Program-made: the position numbers and the translations under genes
Shown: positions 10,939 to 22,086 of the stretch, in pieces
Layout: each line of letters begins with the position of its first letter
Numbering within the stretch: the stretch's first letter is position 1
Notes under the pieces: model-generated
Told to the model about the DNA's origin: nothing
What the model saw: the letters and a program-made list of their open reading frames with translations, nothing else
The model's database searches: none
DNA from: Aphrocallistes beatrix
Lineage: Eukaryota > Porifera > Hexactinellida > Sceptrulophora > Aphrocallistidae
Assembly (NCBI GenBank): GCA_963281255.1
Contig: OY725500.1
Location: 248,001 to 312,000 of the forward strand
Length of the DNA: 64,000 nt
Direction: 5' to 3'

Positions 10939-11030
10939 TTTTCGCGCCTAATTAAAAGATGCAAATAATTGGCAGCTGGAAGTAATCAGTCTCAGCACTG
11001 ATTGGTCAAATTGGGCGCCATTATATAAAA
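10939..11030 (+). promoter_or_regulatory. Promoter-like cluster without a convincing gene
   Basis: In order within 92 bp: an E2F-like TTTTCGCGCC, an octamer ATGCAAAT (10959-10966), TGATTGG (an inverted CCAATCA, 10999-11005), GGGCGCCA (11013-11020) and TATATAAAA (11022-11030). Octamer, CCAAT and TATA in this order resemble replication-dependent histone promoters. No histone follows. The first frames downstream (74 residues at 11117; an overlapping one from ATG 11232) resemble nothing I know, so the product may be a non-coding RNA or a short orphan protein, or the cluster may be relic or chance. Confidence 0.4.
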
Positions 11031-13988
11031 GTGATTACAAATGAAATAGTCTGAACTGTTTTTCAGAATTAATTATAGAACAAAGCTCAACATTTAACAG
11101 GAATTCAATCAAATTTATGATAAAAATAAGTAGACTCTTCGTTCATAGCAAAACATATAACCTTAATATTCTAGCATTACAAGTATCTTATCGTTATTCC
11201 CAATTGAATTGGTGTTACAGTAGTATTGGATATGGTGGTAATGCAAGGGGAAGGGAATTTGACCAAATTGTCACTATATCCAATATCTCTGTATTCCACC
11301 TATCGAATCAAATTCACTCATCCGAACGATTTCGGTCATAATACAATAGCATCAATCCGATTGGTAGATGAGTTTAGCGGTGTAATGAAATGGTGGCAGT
11401 ATGAAATTGTCCGTGACATATAAAATATTTACAATGCCAGTGCCATGTGATATTTTAGGAATGGGAATAGTATATATCTTAAATTATCCAATGGGAGATA
11501 AAAATATGTATTATTTAGATTGAAACTTTTCGGTTGACAAACTACAACAATAAATTGTATAGAAGTTCGAAACGTGAAATCATTCGAAAGAATAGATCTC
11601 ATCCATTTATTAACCAATCAGACAGACTATTTAATTGGAATCTTATTGTCTATGGAAGTATGTATAGTCAATGACTGTGCTACCTTAGCCAATCAGACCA
11701 CATGCTTAGAATTCCAACTATTATAGAATTCCAACTATTGCCTGACTTAAGCAGTCGGGCGAGATGTGTGAAATTCTTAAAAACTTCGATGAATGATTTA
11801 GAAACCACTATAGTTAAACCAGAACTATGCATAATTTAGTAGCTTCTCGTTGCTAAGGAATTGTTCTACAAATCATATGGGAAGTTCAATAAATATTTTC
11901 GGGGAAAATATTAATGAAATTTGAACAAACAAATAAAGACTTCCATTCAATGACAAAATCATTTACCATCGAGTTTAAAATAAAGAGATCATTATTATTT
12001 CTGAATGGCGGTAATGCTGAATTAAATGAATAGATTGATGGAGTGAAATACGTAATTTGATTGGTTAATTTTAGGTAATAACTTAAATTCGGATAAAATG
12101 TTACAAAAGACGAGTAGATTATGCCATAAAACAAAAAACTGCATTTTGATTGGATAATGATACTTATCATCCACTCTGTTCTACAAAGCAATAGAAATGA
12201 AGTGAAACAAGGATAATCATTTCAGGTAAAATCCATCTAATTTCTCTTAGGAAAATCCTAAAAATTCAGTTCAAATGAAGGCACAAAATTTCTGTAATTC
12301 TTTTGAATGAATTCGCTTTAGATAAAGTTCATTATACTCAAATGGGATAACACCTGTGGAATTTGATTGGTCTAATTATATTCGTTTGAAACATAAAACA
12401 AACATATTTCCTTACTTTGATATCGGTTTCAACATCGTATTACAGTTGTAGAATCTTAAATTTTGATTGGTGCAAAAGGAAATGATTTTAAAAGTAGGAC
12501 TAAGCATAAGTTCGAGTTTCTAGAATTTCGATTAATCAGATTGAAATCTCATTAAAACAACATGTCGTGATATAACCTAGAAACGGACATGCCGGATCGG
12601 AATGGAGATAATTCCTAGCATTTGATTGGATGAAGCGAACCTAGATACTTAACATATATCCGCTAAATCGTCAAAAACATATTGTGAAAGGAATAACAAT
12701 AGATTTGGTCCTCAAATAAAATAATTAATTCAAAATAATGAACGTCAACGTTATCATTACAAAATCATGATTCAATCTCATTCTTATTCAGTATTTGGTA
12801 ATAAATTTGCTCTTCATTAAATTAACTGACTTTGCATGAATTCTCTAAACTTACGACCCTAACGTAATTTCGGAGAATTTAAAAGTATTCTAATAGCATT
12901 GAAATCACCCAAATTTATTCCCATTAATTAATATTAAATATTATTTATTTACATAATCTTCGTAAGAAAGTCGTAATATTAATACAGTGTCTATCAAATA
13001 CACCTGAGGATAAAGTAACCAATCAAAATCAAGAATACACAATTAAAACCAGTGAACCAATTATTACCAAATAAGGGATTACATAAAGAGGTCAAATTTA
13101 TTCCTCTTAATTTGCAAAGACTCAAACAGATGAAAGAGTAGAATACATGTGTAAGGGATTGGTGCAATACATCTTGCAATGATAATTTAAACAGTTAGAA
13201 CATCGAGCTTATAGAGCAATTTAAAGTGGATGTGTCTTACTATTCAGTAATCCTCCCCCATCTTACCACGTGGAATGATGGAGTGTGGATTCCTAGTATG
13301 TGAATAATGTTATGGATGTTTTCATATAAGAACAAAAGGATGGAGAGTTTTAAATATAAATATATTCATATAAGTTTCTTTCCAAGAATAGCTACAATAT
13401 GTTAGGTAGTTACGTATGTGGAGGAATGGAATTAACATTTCCGTAACGTCACACAACAAATTCTATCCTGCCGAAGGCATTCTTTCAAACATTCATTTCC
13501 AAAAAGATCAAAGAACTTTAAGTCAGTAAGCACATTCCTACATACATGATGCCACTTATGGACACTTATCGACACAAAGTGTCCACAAAATCTGTAGACA
13601 GAAGCACAATATCAGCTTAAATTAAGGGCAAAAAATTATCAAAGAATTGCAAATAAATTTTTCATAAGCTTAGTGGACGGAAGTTCTCTCAACGAAAGGG
13701 AGAATCTGATTGGTTGTAATGTCGCATGAATATTTCTCATTAGATATGAATATTCGCTTCTCAGTGTTATGTAGATGGTTCAGAGTCATGCACAACTGTA
13801 TAAGGTAGCTAAACTTTCAACATATTTGAGTTCACATATGTTGCCTGGATACACACAGGTGTAAGGATTTTGTCTTCTGAGTATAATGTTCCGTTTATGT
13901 GCGTGAGAATAGTAACGATGAGTTACACGGTAGAACGATTAATCTTTCTTGTAAAAGTATTGAAATGTTTTAGAATATGATAAATTTA

Positions 13989-14107
13989 GTCGACTCCGCT
14001 TAATAGGGTCACATCGGTCAGAGGAAATTTTGCCCGATTAAGCGGAGAACCCTATTAACCGAAAATATTTGTATTAGCTTCTATGTGTGAGAGCTATTCC
14101 GGTCTTT
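13989..14107. mobile_element. CAGTCGAC MITE, truncated copy
   Basis: Left terminus and core match up to CTATTCCGGTC; the right third is missing. A second fragment lies 90 bp downstream. Confidence 0.8.
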
Positions 14108-14195
14108 TCACACCTCATGATTTTTCTTATAAACTTTGATTGTCAATGTCAAATTTCTTTAAATTTGTTTTTTTGTTGTGATTAAAATGGAAATA

Positions 14196-14250
14196 CAGTC
14201 GACTCCACTTAATAGGGTCACTGTTTAATCGGACCACTTTTAGCAGGACA
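14196..14250. mobile_element. CAGTCGAC MITE, terminal fragment
   Basis: A TA-preceded terminus in the orientation of the copy at 339, breaking off after CACTTTTAGCAGGAC. Confidence 0.75.
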
Positions 14251-15305
14251 AAACGGATTCTAAATCATTATTTCTGAGCGCCTAAATACATATTTGAGCG
14301 CCAAAAAGGTTTACCAATAATATCCATGAGTCTCTACGTTTCTATAATTACATGAAATATGATTGGCTAATATCTGTAATAGGATTTAAGTATTGGAACA
14401 GTCATGATGAAGTTAACATGGCACACCATGTGCTCGTATATATAATGTTATCCGTATCATTACCCGAAATCAAACGCATGATGATTTACAATATGAAAGT
14501 ATATTTATATAATTAGTATCAAAATTGTACTATATTTAGCCAGCATCATTATGCCAAATTGCCAATACTGGATAAGATTTGTGGAGGTAGAAAAAATTAA
14601 ATAGAACCTCTATCTACAGATTGCTATCTTCTAAAATGATAGTCATATTTATCATCAGAATCTACAACTGACAGCATTTGTATATTAGAATATTTATTTG
14701 TTTACGAAATCATGGGTTTCCGTTGTTTACCCCGGTTTTCTTCAACTAACACCTTTCTCTGAGATAAATATAATTTCGTAGAATGCGAAGTCAATATAAT
14801 TGAACCATTAGCTCATAACTCCAAAAGAAAACCAATCAAATCCAAAGTTCACAACTAAAAAGTCACATTTCCAGGTTTATTAGAAATCTTATCAAAAACA
14901 AAATGTAATGATTACAATACGGAGAATGACTATAATATGAGATAATGAGAAAAGTATCATTTTCTTGAAACATTTCATTCAAACATAACAATGCTATTAC
15001 AAACCATTGCCGATGACCAGATAATGAACTGATTGTGAGAATATTCGAAGAAGAAGAATAGAGGGTTTTAGACAATGAATTATTAATATCAATAATAATG
15101 CAATAAAACGAAATTAATCACATACCATGAATCTAAGTTTAGCATATCTCTATTATTAGAGCATTTCAGCTATCGCACAATGCCAATGTTTGGATGGGTT
15201 AGGAATTGGAAACTATTTGAGTTAAGAGAAATTTATCTGACCACCTCAATCTTTGCGATATAGACATAGCGGACACATTTACGCCACAATATACTTATAT
15301 ATATA

Positions 15306-15654
15306 CAGTGGAACCTGTATATAACGGCCACCCAAGGGACTGGACAAAATTGGCCGATATACATAGGTGACCGTTATATACAGGTGATTGTCTTAAACCC
15401 CAAAAGGTATCAACGTAGTGCAATAAATATCAGTTTCTAGAAATCCATTACTTGAAGTAATTACATGAAACTTGTTTATCGTTCGTAACAGGTCTTGTAA
15501 TAAACACATAAAAAGGTGAAAAGGTGATGGCCGTTATACACAGTTTTAGGGTCAGTAAGGGACTACAAACGGGTGGCCGCTGGCCTCGTTGAGCAGGTGA
15601 CCGCTATAGACAGGTGACCGTTATATAGAGTGGCCGTTATAGCAGGTTCGACTG
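15306..15654. mobile_element. TA-flanked MITE with CAGTGGAACCTG ends (349 bp)
   Basis: Left end CAGTGGAACCTGTATATAAC and right end GCAGGTTCGACTG are inverted, with repeated 'tggccgttata' and 'caggtgaccgttata' words inside. TA flanks both sides. It lies 84 bp past the tetraspanin stop codon. A fragment of the same family is at 21343-21381. Confidence 0.8.
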
Positions 15655-15737
15655 TATATATAATCATATCTGAGTGTTTTTGTTGTTGTTTTAGTTAAAA
15701 ATAGATTGTTTATGTATAAAAATAATAAATAAAAACA

Positions 15738-16592
15738 CTAAGTGATTGGGTTGTTCTGTATTTTAAATTCTAGGCTGTCGTCATTCCGAAACTCTAGCAC
15801 CAAGGAAACCAATAAGGCAATAGGTATGCAGGTGGTGACTAGCTGAAGTATGGCAAGTGGCACAGCGACTCTACCGACAGTTAGTGTATATCCTCTCAAA
15901 ATATCCTCAATATGTCCCCAACATCCCTGGTTATATGCATATCCTCTTGAACAGCCAATGAATTGGCTCGAATAACTGCCATTTGAGTTGTTAGTAGATG
16001 TGAGTTCGTCTTTACAACAGCTGAGAGGAGTATATCTTCCATTCAATAATGCCCAGTTAGAAATATCCCAGTCACTCCTGTTTGATATGCCACAACACTC
16101 AAATTCCATTTGCACTGAATCAATACTAACTGTGAATGGGATGAAGTTAGGCAAGCCATACTGTTCCTGTGTCTCCTTCCTCAGTTTAAGTTCTAAAGTG
16201 GTTGATACTGAATCCCATCGAGTATAGGCAGACACCCCAGCGGAGATTTCTAGGATGAATAAACCAAAGAGTGCTAGAATGTATATAATGAGGTTGATAA
16301 GCCCAATTCTGCGGTAGAAGTTATTCTGATGGCGTGAGAGGAAAGGTGTGGTACCCAATGCGCCTATAAACGAGATTATTACACCGAAAAATCCGCCGGA
16401 AATAAGGAGACTTGAACTGGATTGGTAGTCTTCTTCCTGAAAGAAATAGAGGCCCGTGACAAATGCCGCCCTATGGGCTACACCACCGATAGCCAATAGA
16501 ATGAGAGAGAATATATACACAAATATGCAGAATAGGACATGTATCAAACTCAGGATTATGCGCATGAAATGTAACGTGTTGACTGCTATCAT
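15738..16592 (-). CDS. Tetraspanin
   Basis: 284 residues in one exon; the family is usually 200-300. Four hydrophobic segments lie at about 15-38, 62-84, 98-122 and 238-266. The large extracellular loop, about 123-237, carries the diagnostic CCG (166-168) plus Cys192-Cys193, Cys214 and Cys224, giving the six-cysteine, three-disulphide pattern. NRS, NNS and NGS sequons in this loop are candidate N-glycosylation sites. Tetraspanins organise membrane microdomains with integrins and other receptors, and many are palmitoylated on juxtamembrane cysteines; here only Cys22 is obvious at the first segment. The DHHC palmitoyltransferase gene lies 643 bp upstream on the same strand, a suggestive but unproven pairing. 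A TATAAATA box lies 60 nt before the ATG. The specific tetraspanin class is not clear. Confidence 0.93.
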   Translation of the reverse strand: MIAVNTLHFMRIILSLIHVLFCIFVYIFSLILLAIGGVAHRAAFVTGLYFFQEEDYQSSSSLLISGGFFGVIISFIGALGTTPFLSRHQNNFYRRIGLINLIIYILALFGLFILEISAGVSAYTRWDSVSTTLELKLRKETQEQYGLPNFIPFTVSIDSVQMEFECCGISNRSDWDISNWALLNGRYTPLSCCKDELTSTNNSNGSYSSQFIGCSRGYAYNQGCWGHIEDILRGYTLTVGRVAVPLAILQLVTTCIPIALLVSLVLEFRNDDSLEFKIQNNPIT

Positions 16593-16652
16593 TCTATTTC
16601 TGTATCTTTTAAGTTTGATATCTCTAATGTCAGAACAATAAATCTTGACTTA

Positions 16653-16660
16653 TATTTATA
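16653..16660 (-). promoter_or_regulatory. TATA box of the tetraspanin gene
   Basis: On the minus strand this reads TATAAATA, 60 nt before the ATG at 16592, and matches the boxes of the ARF-like and phosphatase genes. Confidence 0.5.
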
Positions 16661-16899
16661 AATGTTACTATATTTAGAAAATAAATGTAAATTAACAAAA
16701 ATAACAATAAACAAAAAGTCCAGTTTTTGGAAATCGAATATTTTTAAAAGTTTACACTTGGCGATCCTAGTATTTGTTTGTTATTTACATTTGTTTTTCC
16801 GTTTAGAAATAAATCTTAGAAATAAATCGAAATTCTAATTTTAGTAGCTTTTATCTAGCATCAAGCAGTAGTTTATTGTATATAACAACAGAACGAATG

Positions 16900-17120
16900 G
16901 CGGAACTTTCGTCCCTGGAATTTTCGTCCCCTGAAATGTCCCTTTCGCACCTTTCTCAATCAAAACGCCTCATTTTCACCCTTTTTCAAACATACTCCAC
17001 TCCAAAATCCTCACTTTCCGTTCCTTACTTATTAGTGCCTGTTTATTTTAGTCTCTAATGAGACAAAAGTTCTGGAGACGAAAATTCCAGGGACGAAAAT
17101 TCCAGGGACGAAAGTTCCGC
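16900..17120. mobile_element. MITE with GCGGAACTTTCGTCCC ends (221 bp)
   Basis: GCGGAACTTTCGTCCCTGGA begins the left end, and its complement, with the TTTCGTCCC unit repeated, ends the right. No flanking duplication could be fixed, so the superfamily is uncertain. It lies between the tetraspanin start and the 3' end of the DHHC gene. Confidence 0.75.
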
Positions 17121-17235
17121 TACCTCCAACAAAACATATATTTCTAACAATCTAAATAAATATAAATATACATAAAGAATCAGAACTAACTAATTTCCAA
17201 ATATCAGTTCCCTTAGCTGCAGAATTGGATGAAAG

Positions 17236-18120
17236 TTATGTCGCGAATAGGTTCTCCCACAGGATTGGGCGCCATCTGAAGAAAGTGAGCTTATAATTAA
17301 TCCAGGCGCCTTGATTGAACGGACTGACTCCAGCGGGAAATGACTGTAAATAAGGAATTTTATTGTGCTTAACCACTTCGTAAGAAGTCTGTGCCGTCGT
17401 GACAATGTAATTATGGAAGAAAATGAGCGCCAATCCAGTCGGGCTAGCAATACACAATATGACCATGGATGCAATCAGATATCTGTGGAACCAGAACCAG
17501 TTAGTTGGTGTGTCATAGAAAGCATAGTAAGTGGACCATGTCATCATGAACAATGCGAAGGATTGGAAATGGATGAAAAGGTAGAAAAATCTGTAATTCC
17601 TCTCTCCGACACAATTCCCAACCCATGGACAGTGGTGGTCGAATCTGCGGACACATTTGTCACAGGTGTAGCAATGGATTGCGCGGAGTGGCATCTGCCA
17701 ATCACAGGTCTCGCATTTGGCGCGTTCTTTCATGTTCAAAATAGGCTTATCCTTCAAAATCTGAAATGCGCGCTCTCCCGCCTCAATATCAATTTCGCTA
17801 TTTTTAGACACAGTTTCCGAGCGATCCAAAAGCATCTCTTCCTTAGTTACGTAACCAGGGTTCATGAATGTAGAAATAAGATAGAAAACTTGCGCCAGAA
17901 TCTCAGAAGTCAGGTAAATGTAAAACATAGGCTCACCAACCAGATAATAGTTCCTCAAAGGTGACAATGGCGCTGTCGTGCCAATATAGTGGCAGTAAAC
18001 ATTCGTGAAAACGTGGATGCCCCTCATGAACCACGTGATTGTGTCGCTCGGAGTGGCACGCATTAGTTTGAGAGGAATGAAGCATGTGAAATTAATTAAA
18101 CCCGCCAAAATCTTCTCCAT
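17236..18120 (-). CDS. DHHC palmitoyltransferase, ZDHHC12-like
   Basis: 294 residues in one exon. The Cys-rich domain (136-185) reads [20 protein letters not shown] and continues to DHHC at 161-164, then [16 protein letters not shown]; all zinc-binding Cys/His positions I can check are present and Cys164 is the acyl-accepting residue. Hydrophobic segments lie at about 30-50, 63-85, 178-200 and 214-240, the usual four-pass layout with the catalytic loop in the cytosol. QTSYE (244-248) occupies the TTxE-motif region, and SPFNQG (266-271) followed by an aromatic-rich tail fits the C-terminal motif of ZDHHC12-type enzymes. Such enzymes transfer palmitate from acyl-CoA to cysteines of membrane proteins, mainly at ER and Golgi. 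The subfamily call rests on remembered human ZDHHC12. No TATAAATA box is evident upstream, unlike its neighbours. Confidence 0.93.
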   Translation of the reverse strand: MEKILAGLINFTCFIPLKLMRATPSDTITWFMRGIHVFTNVYCHYIGTTAPLSPLRNYYLVGEPMFYIYLTSEILAQVFYLISTFMNPGYVTKEEMLLDRSETVSKNSEIDIEAGERAFQILKDKPILNMKERAKCETCDWQMPLRAIHCYTCDKCVRRFDHHCPWVGNCVGERNYRFFYLFIHFQSFALFMMTWSTYYAFYDTPTNWFWFHRYLIASMVILCIASPTGLALIFFHNYIVTTAQTSYEVVKHNKIPYLQSFPAGVSPFNQGAWINYKLTFFRWRPILWENLFAT

Positions 18121-18227
18121 CTGGGAAGTAGCTAAATATATCTAATTTGTAACTAAATATAGATTTTGATAATAAAAGAGCAAAATAAATTGCACTATAA
18201 TATGCTCAGAGTGCAAATTTTGATTTA

Positions 18228-18413
18228 CAGTTGACTCCGCTTAATAGGGTCACATCGGTCAGAGGGCATTTTGCCCCGATTAAGCGGAGAACTATATAAC
18301 CGAAAATATTTTGTATTAACCTTTATGTGTGAGAGCTATTCCGGTCCTGCCAAAAGTGGCCCGATTAAGCGGTTACCCGATTAAACAGTGATCCTATTAA
18401 GTGGAGTCAACTG
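18228..18413. mobile_element. CAGTCGAC MITE, copy 5 (186 bp)
   Basis: Complete, TA-flanked, forward core orientation, located 107 bp upstream of the DHHC start codon. Confidence 0.9.
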
Positions 18414-18449
18414 TATTTTGTTTGTTCTAAGAATTAGTAAACAAATATA

Positions 18450-18472
18450 AAACAAACAAACAAACAAACAAA
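18450..18472 (+). repeat. (AAAC)n microsatellite
   Basis: About six AAAC units. A similar run lies at 25073-25099. Confidence 0.85.
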
Positions 18473-18644
18473 ATCCAAAATAGGTGGAAATAATACTCAA
18501 ACAATGGATATAGACCAGAATACTATATACTTAATACAATATATAACTCAGTTCTTATACAATTATATAATTTCAATAATAGTATTAGTTCCTATCTCCC
18601 AAATATTCCAACTGATCCCTGGTTCAATAGAGAGTATCTTTGTA

Positions 18645-18828
18645 CAGTCAGGGTCGCTTATTGTGAATCACCAGGGGACCAAAAAAATATGTTCACAATA
18701 GAGATACTTCATATTAAGCGAACTTGATTCAATACAAATCCTATCTAAAAATGAAATTGGGACCAGGAGGTTAGTTCATATAAACGAATGTTCGTATTAA
18801 GCGGGTTCATAATAAGCGACCCTGACTG
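18645..18828. mobile_element. MITE with CAGTCAGGGTCGCTTATT ends, copy 1 (184 bp)
   Basis: Termini CAGTCAGGGTCGCTTATTGT and its near complement AATAAGCGACCCTGACTG are flanked by TA. A sister copy is at 60351 and a fragment at 28361. Confidence 0.88.
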
Positions 18829-19449
18829 TACTAACTTTCTAGGAAAACGATTCGAAATAATTTAATTCCTAATTAGTCACTGACTCATCTGAGTTTTCAA
18901 GGATGTATGTAGTCTCAGAATACGCATTAGTATATTTCTAATACTTATTCGATTTGTAAAATTAACTTATGGGTGATAAGTGCCTACAAGCAAAGAGTGT
19001 GTCATGTCTATAGCTACGTAAATACAAATGGGTTTTTTTAACAGTTCAAATGTATAATGGAAGGACAAGAATCAATGAATAGAAATTCTATCCTTGAAAA
19101 TATCTACAACAATACAAATTAGTGCGTAATGGAATTTGATAATCAAAACATTTAGTATATAGTAGGCACAGTTGGAAACAATATTTTTGAAAAACAGTTG
19201 AAATGAGAAAAAGAAAATATTATTGAACAAACGAATTAAAAGAAATATAATATTCCAAATCAAACAAAATGGAATTGTTCTAAGTTTAGATTTTAGACAA
19301 AACAACATTTCATTGTAATTCTAATCTTAAGGAATGTATGAGACAACTCTACGACACAGTTAAGATGGTAGATTGGGCGGGAATGGTTTAGTGGCTGTAA
19401 GAGTTCATTTGTGTCATTCCTACGCGTGACCTACTGGGAAGAAGCAGGA

Positions 19450-19457
19450 TATAAACA
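19450..19457 (+). promoter_or_regulatory. TATA box of the NHL gene
   Basis: TATAAACA lies 108 nt before the ATG at 19566. A GC-rich TGGGCGGGAA at 19374-19383 (Sp1- or E2F-like) lies about 70 bp upstream of the box. Confidence 0.45.
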
Positions 19458-19565
19458 CATTCCATTCTCTCAATCGGTAACTATAAGAGCTACTAGGATT
19501 TTATTCTAATTATACAATTCTTACTTTCAAAAACAATAGAAAATTTACTCATTCAATTGAACAAG

Positions 19566-20795
19566 ATGGCCGCTCGATACCCCGAAGCCCTCGAACTCGC
19601 AGATCCCATCGTGGGACAAATCAACCAGTTTTTCGATCGAGTGGTCGCATGTGTGGACCATCGTAGAAGGACACTCATCGCTGAGGTAGTCGATAAACGC
19701 CTCGAAATGGCCGCACGAGTAACACACCGCGCACAGAAAGAGGCAGAATTGATGACTGTGAAAGGAGATGTGGAGCGAAAAATAAAGAATAACGAACTCC
19801 GAGATTTGCAGGAGCGAATGTTAGCAGAGATTGAAGCGAAGTTGGCAGAGGTGAGACTGCCACATCTTGAGACACATCTGGTGTTCCAAGGCGAGTGTGA
19901 ACAGCTGGAGCAGCTGATACTGAATGTGGGAGATGTCCTGGAAGAGGAAGTGGCAGTCATCCCTCGATACCAAGAGATGAGGAAAGTGGTAGAAGTAGGG
20001 GAACGTGGTAAGAATCCTGGAGAACTATCTAATCCTAGATGTGTCGCTATCGATGAAAATACAAATCACATTTACGTGACTGAGTTGGATCCCGCTAGAG
20101 TGTCGGTATTCTCTGAGTCCGGCGAGTTCCTGAATACCTTCACTCACGAACACATGAAACAACCATACGGTATTGCAATCCATCTAAATAATGTGTACAT
20201 AACGGACGTAGGAGTACACGGAGTGTTCCAATTCAAAATAGAGTCAGACATGCGTCTCGTTGCTAGGTTAGGGGGTAAGGGATCTGAAGATGGAAAGTTC
20301 AACCTTCCTCGACAACTGACCGTCTCTGCTAACGGAGATGTCTTCGTAGCTGACTACCACAACCACAGAATTCAAATACTGGATGAGAACCTATACCACC
20401 AACGTTCCATTAAACACGACTCTATGCAATACCCTCGTGATGTCAAACTAACTAATGACCAAATGTTTGTTTTAACTAATAGTTCTCCTTGTGTGCACGA
20501 GTTCTCTATCGCCGGAGAGAAAATACGCTCCTTCATTACACAAGGTCAAGGAATGCAAGTAACTCGTGCCTGTTGCTTCTGCCTGGACGCTCTAAAGAAT
20601 CTAATCATCAGTGATGCTTTGGATAGAAGTGTCAAAATATTTTCTCCTGATGGCACACTCCTCCACTCGATAGGAGGGTTTCAAGATGGTTCTTACTATT
20701 ACAGTCCATGTGGCATAGCTCTAACTAAACAACTTAAAATTGTTGTAATAGCTCCTAACGACACATTTATGTTACAAATATTTTCCTGTGACTAA
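19566..20795 (+). CDS. Coiled-coil/NHL beta-propeller protein (TRIM-like, no RING or B-box)
   Basis: 409 residues in one exon. Residues 8-135 are charged and helical (coiled-coil type), ending in a QLEQLI...VGDVLEEE segment. Residues 140-409 form about six NHL-type blades: GKNPGELSNPRCVAIDENTN, YGIAIHLNNVYITD, GSEDGKFNLPRQLTV..GDVFVADYHNHRIQ, YPRDVKLTNDQMFVL, ...ISDALDRSVKIFS and CGIALTKQLKIVV. This matches the C-terminal half of TRIM2/3/71-type proteins, whose propellers bind RNA or protein, but no RING finger or B-box cysteines precede it. Whether it is a scaffold or RNA-binding regulator cannot be told. The frame opens at a TTG three codons upstream; the ATG in AAGATGGCC is preferred. I recall large families of this architecture from glass sponges; this is memory, not a search. 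AATAAA lies at about 20963. Confidence 0.9.
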   Translation: MAARYPEALELADPIVGQINQFFDRVVACVDHRRRTLIAEVVDKRLEMAARVTHRAQKEAELMTVKGDVERKIKNNELRDLQERMLAEIEAKLAEVRLPHLETHLVFQGECEQLEQLILNVGDVLEEEVAVIPRYQEMRKVVEVGERGKNPGELSNPRCVAIDENTNHIYVTELDPARVSVFSESGEFLNTFTHEHMKQPYGIAIHLNNVYITDVGVHGVFQFKIESDMRLVARLGGKGSEDGKFNLPRQLTVSANGDVFVADYHNHRIQILDENLYHQRSIKHDSMQYPRDVKLTNDQMFVLTNSSPCVHEFSIAGEKIRSFITQGQGMQVTRACCFCLDALKNLIISDALDRSVKIFSPDGTLLHSIGGFQDGSYYYSPCGIALTKQLKIVVIAPNDTFMLQIFSCD

Positions 20796-21036
20796 ATTAG
20801 CTGCATTCTGTCTATTTTGTTTGTTGTTATTCAAAATATTTAAATAATCTGTAGTATAGTAGTGAAGGGAATGGCTAACATAATCTCAATTCAGAAACAA
20901 TCGATATTTAGCATAAATCGACTCAAAAATTTTAACCACAGAAGTAGAATCTATATTTGGAAAATAAATATTAAAAAAGTATTTCACGGATGGGAAGAAG
21001 AGTGATCCCACTTTTCAAGGATAATTGTATAATATA

Positions 21037-21188
21037 CAGTCAACTCCGCTTAATCAGGACAAGTCTCCAGGAATGAAATGGTTCCCATAAATAGAAGCTA
21101 ATACTAAATTTCATTGGTTAATTGGGAACTCCGCTTAATCGGGACAAAATATCCGGGAGCAGAGTGTCCCGATTAAGCGGAGTCACTG
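21037..21188. mobile_element. Sister-family MITE with CAGTCAACTCCGCTTAATC ends, copy 1 (152 bp)
   Basis: TA-flanked. It shares CTCCGCTTAATCGGG and AGAAGCTAATAC with the CAGTCGAC family but has its own interior (CTCCAGGAA, TTTCATTGGTTAATTGGGAA). A second copy is at 26155. Confidence 0.88.
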
Positions 21189-21391
21189 TAATCTAAACGA
21201 TTCTCTTCCGTTCAAAGTTGCATTATTTTTTAGATCGAATTGCTATACTCTACAGCCAGGCAACAAAAACAGAAATTTTAGTAATATTTAGCTATAATTA
21301 AGTGAACTTTTTGCAGACAAACATAAATATATAATTCAATATCAGTGGAACCTGAATAACATCCACTCTATATAGCGGTCATTTATAAATA

Positions 21392-21545
21392 CATCGACTC
21401 CGCTTAATCGGGTCACTTTTGGCAAGACCGGAATAGCTCTCACACATAAAAGCTAATACAAAATATTTTCGGTTAATAGGGTTCTCCGCTTAATCGGGCC
21501 AAAATGTTCTCTGACCGATGTGACCCTATTAAGCGGAGTTGATTG
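21392..21545. mobile_element. CAGTCGAC MITE, copy 6 (154 bp)
   Basis: Reverse core orientation, left terminus worn. The short form lacks the about 34-bp segment between internal GATTAAGCGG/TATTAAGCGG repeats. It follows a fragment of the 15306 family at 21343-21381. Confidence 0.85.
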
Positions 21546-21571
21546 TAGTTTTATTGTTGACTTTTCCATTA

Positions 21572-22086
21572 CAGTAGAACTTCAGTTATCCGAACTCCTC
21601 GCTCAACCAAAATGTATTTATAAAAAATTGGGTAATTGCCTTAATTGACCCAAGAGAATTGGAAGCACTAAAAATACCAAATTTAAAACCACTCCAGATA
21701 AGACACATTCATAAAGTGGCGTAAAGCGAACTAAATAAAATATTTAATCGATAGAAACAGTCACTTTAAAATAGTGCTACTCAACCACATTACATACATA
21801 ATTCTAAGATCAACATACAGTCGACTCCGCTTAATATGGTCACATCGGTCAGAGGATATTTTGCCCCGATTAAGCGGAGAACCCTATTAACCGAAAATAT
21901 TTAGTATTAGCTTCTATGTGTGAGAGCTATTCCGATCCTGCCAAAGGTGACCCAATTAAGCGGCTGACCCGATTAAACAGTGACCCTATTAAGCGGAGTC
22001 GACTGTATATGATACTCATGACAGTAGAAGATCACACGAACATTTCACTTATCCCCCAACATGTTCAGATAACTGAAGTTCTCCTA
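21572..22086. mobile_element. MITE with CAGTAGAACTTCAGTTATCC ends, carrying a nested MITE
   Basis: The left end CAGTAGAACTTCAGTTATCC follows a TA, and the inverted right end GATAACTGAAGTTCTCCTA closes at about 22086. A complete CAGTCGAC MITE (21818-22005) lies inside, so this element is the older of the two. Confidence 0.7.
21818..22005. mobile_element. CAGTCGAC MITE, copy 7 (188 bp)
   Basis: Full-length, TA-flanked, forward orientation, inserted in the older element at 21572-22086. Confidence 0.92.

Larger units (their letters stand above)
10343..15300. other. Gene-free stretch rich in CCAATCA words
   Basis: Apart from the promoter-like cluster and two MITE fragments at 13989 and 14196 I find no gene. 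TGATTGG/CCAATCA is dense here, with five copies between 12055 and 12630. The remainder is AT-rich and unremarkable. Confidence 0.55.

Noticed and set aside
17365-17964. 199-residue plus-strand open frame
   Set aside because: Antisense shadow of the DHHC gene, whose motifs are unmistakable on the minus strand.
19553-19960. 135-residue Ser-rich minus-strand frame
   Set aside because: Shadow of the coiled-coil part of the NHL gene.
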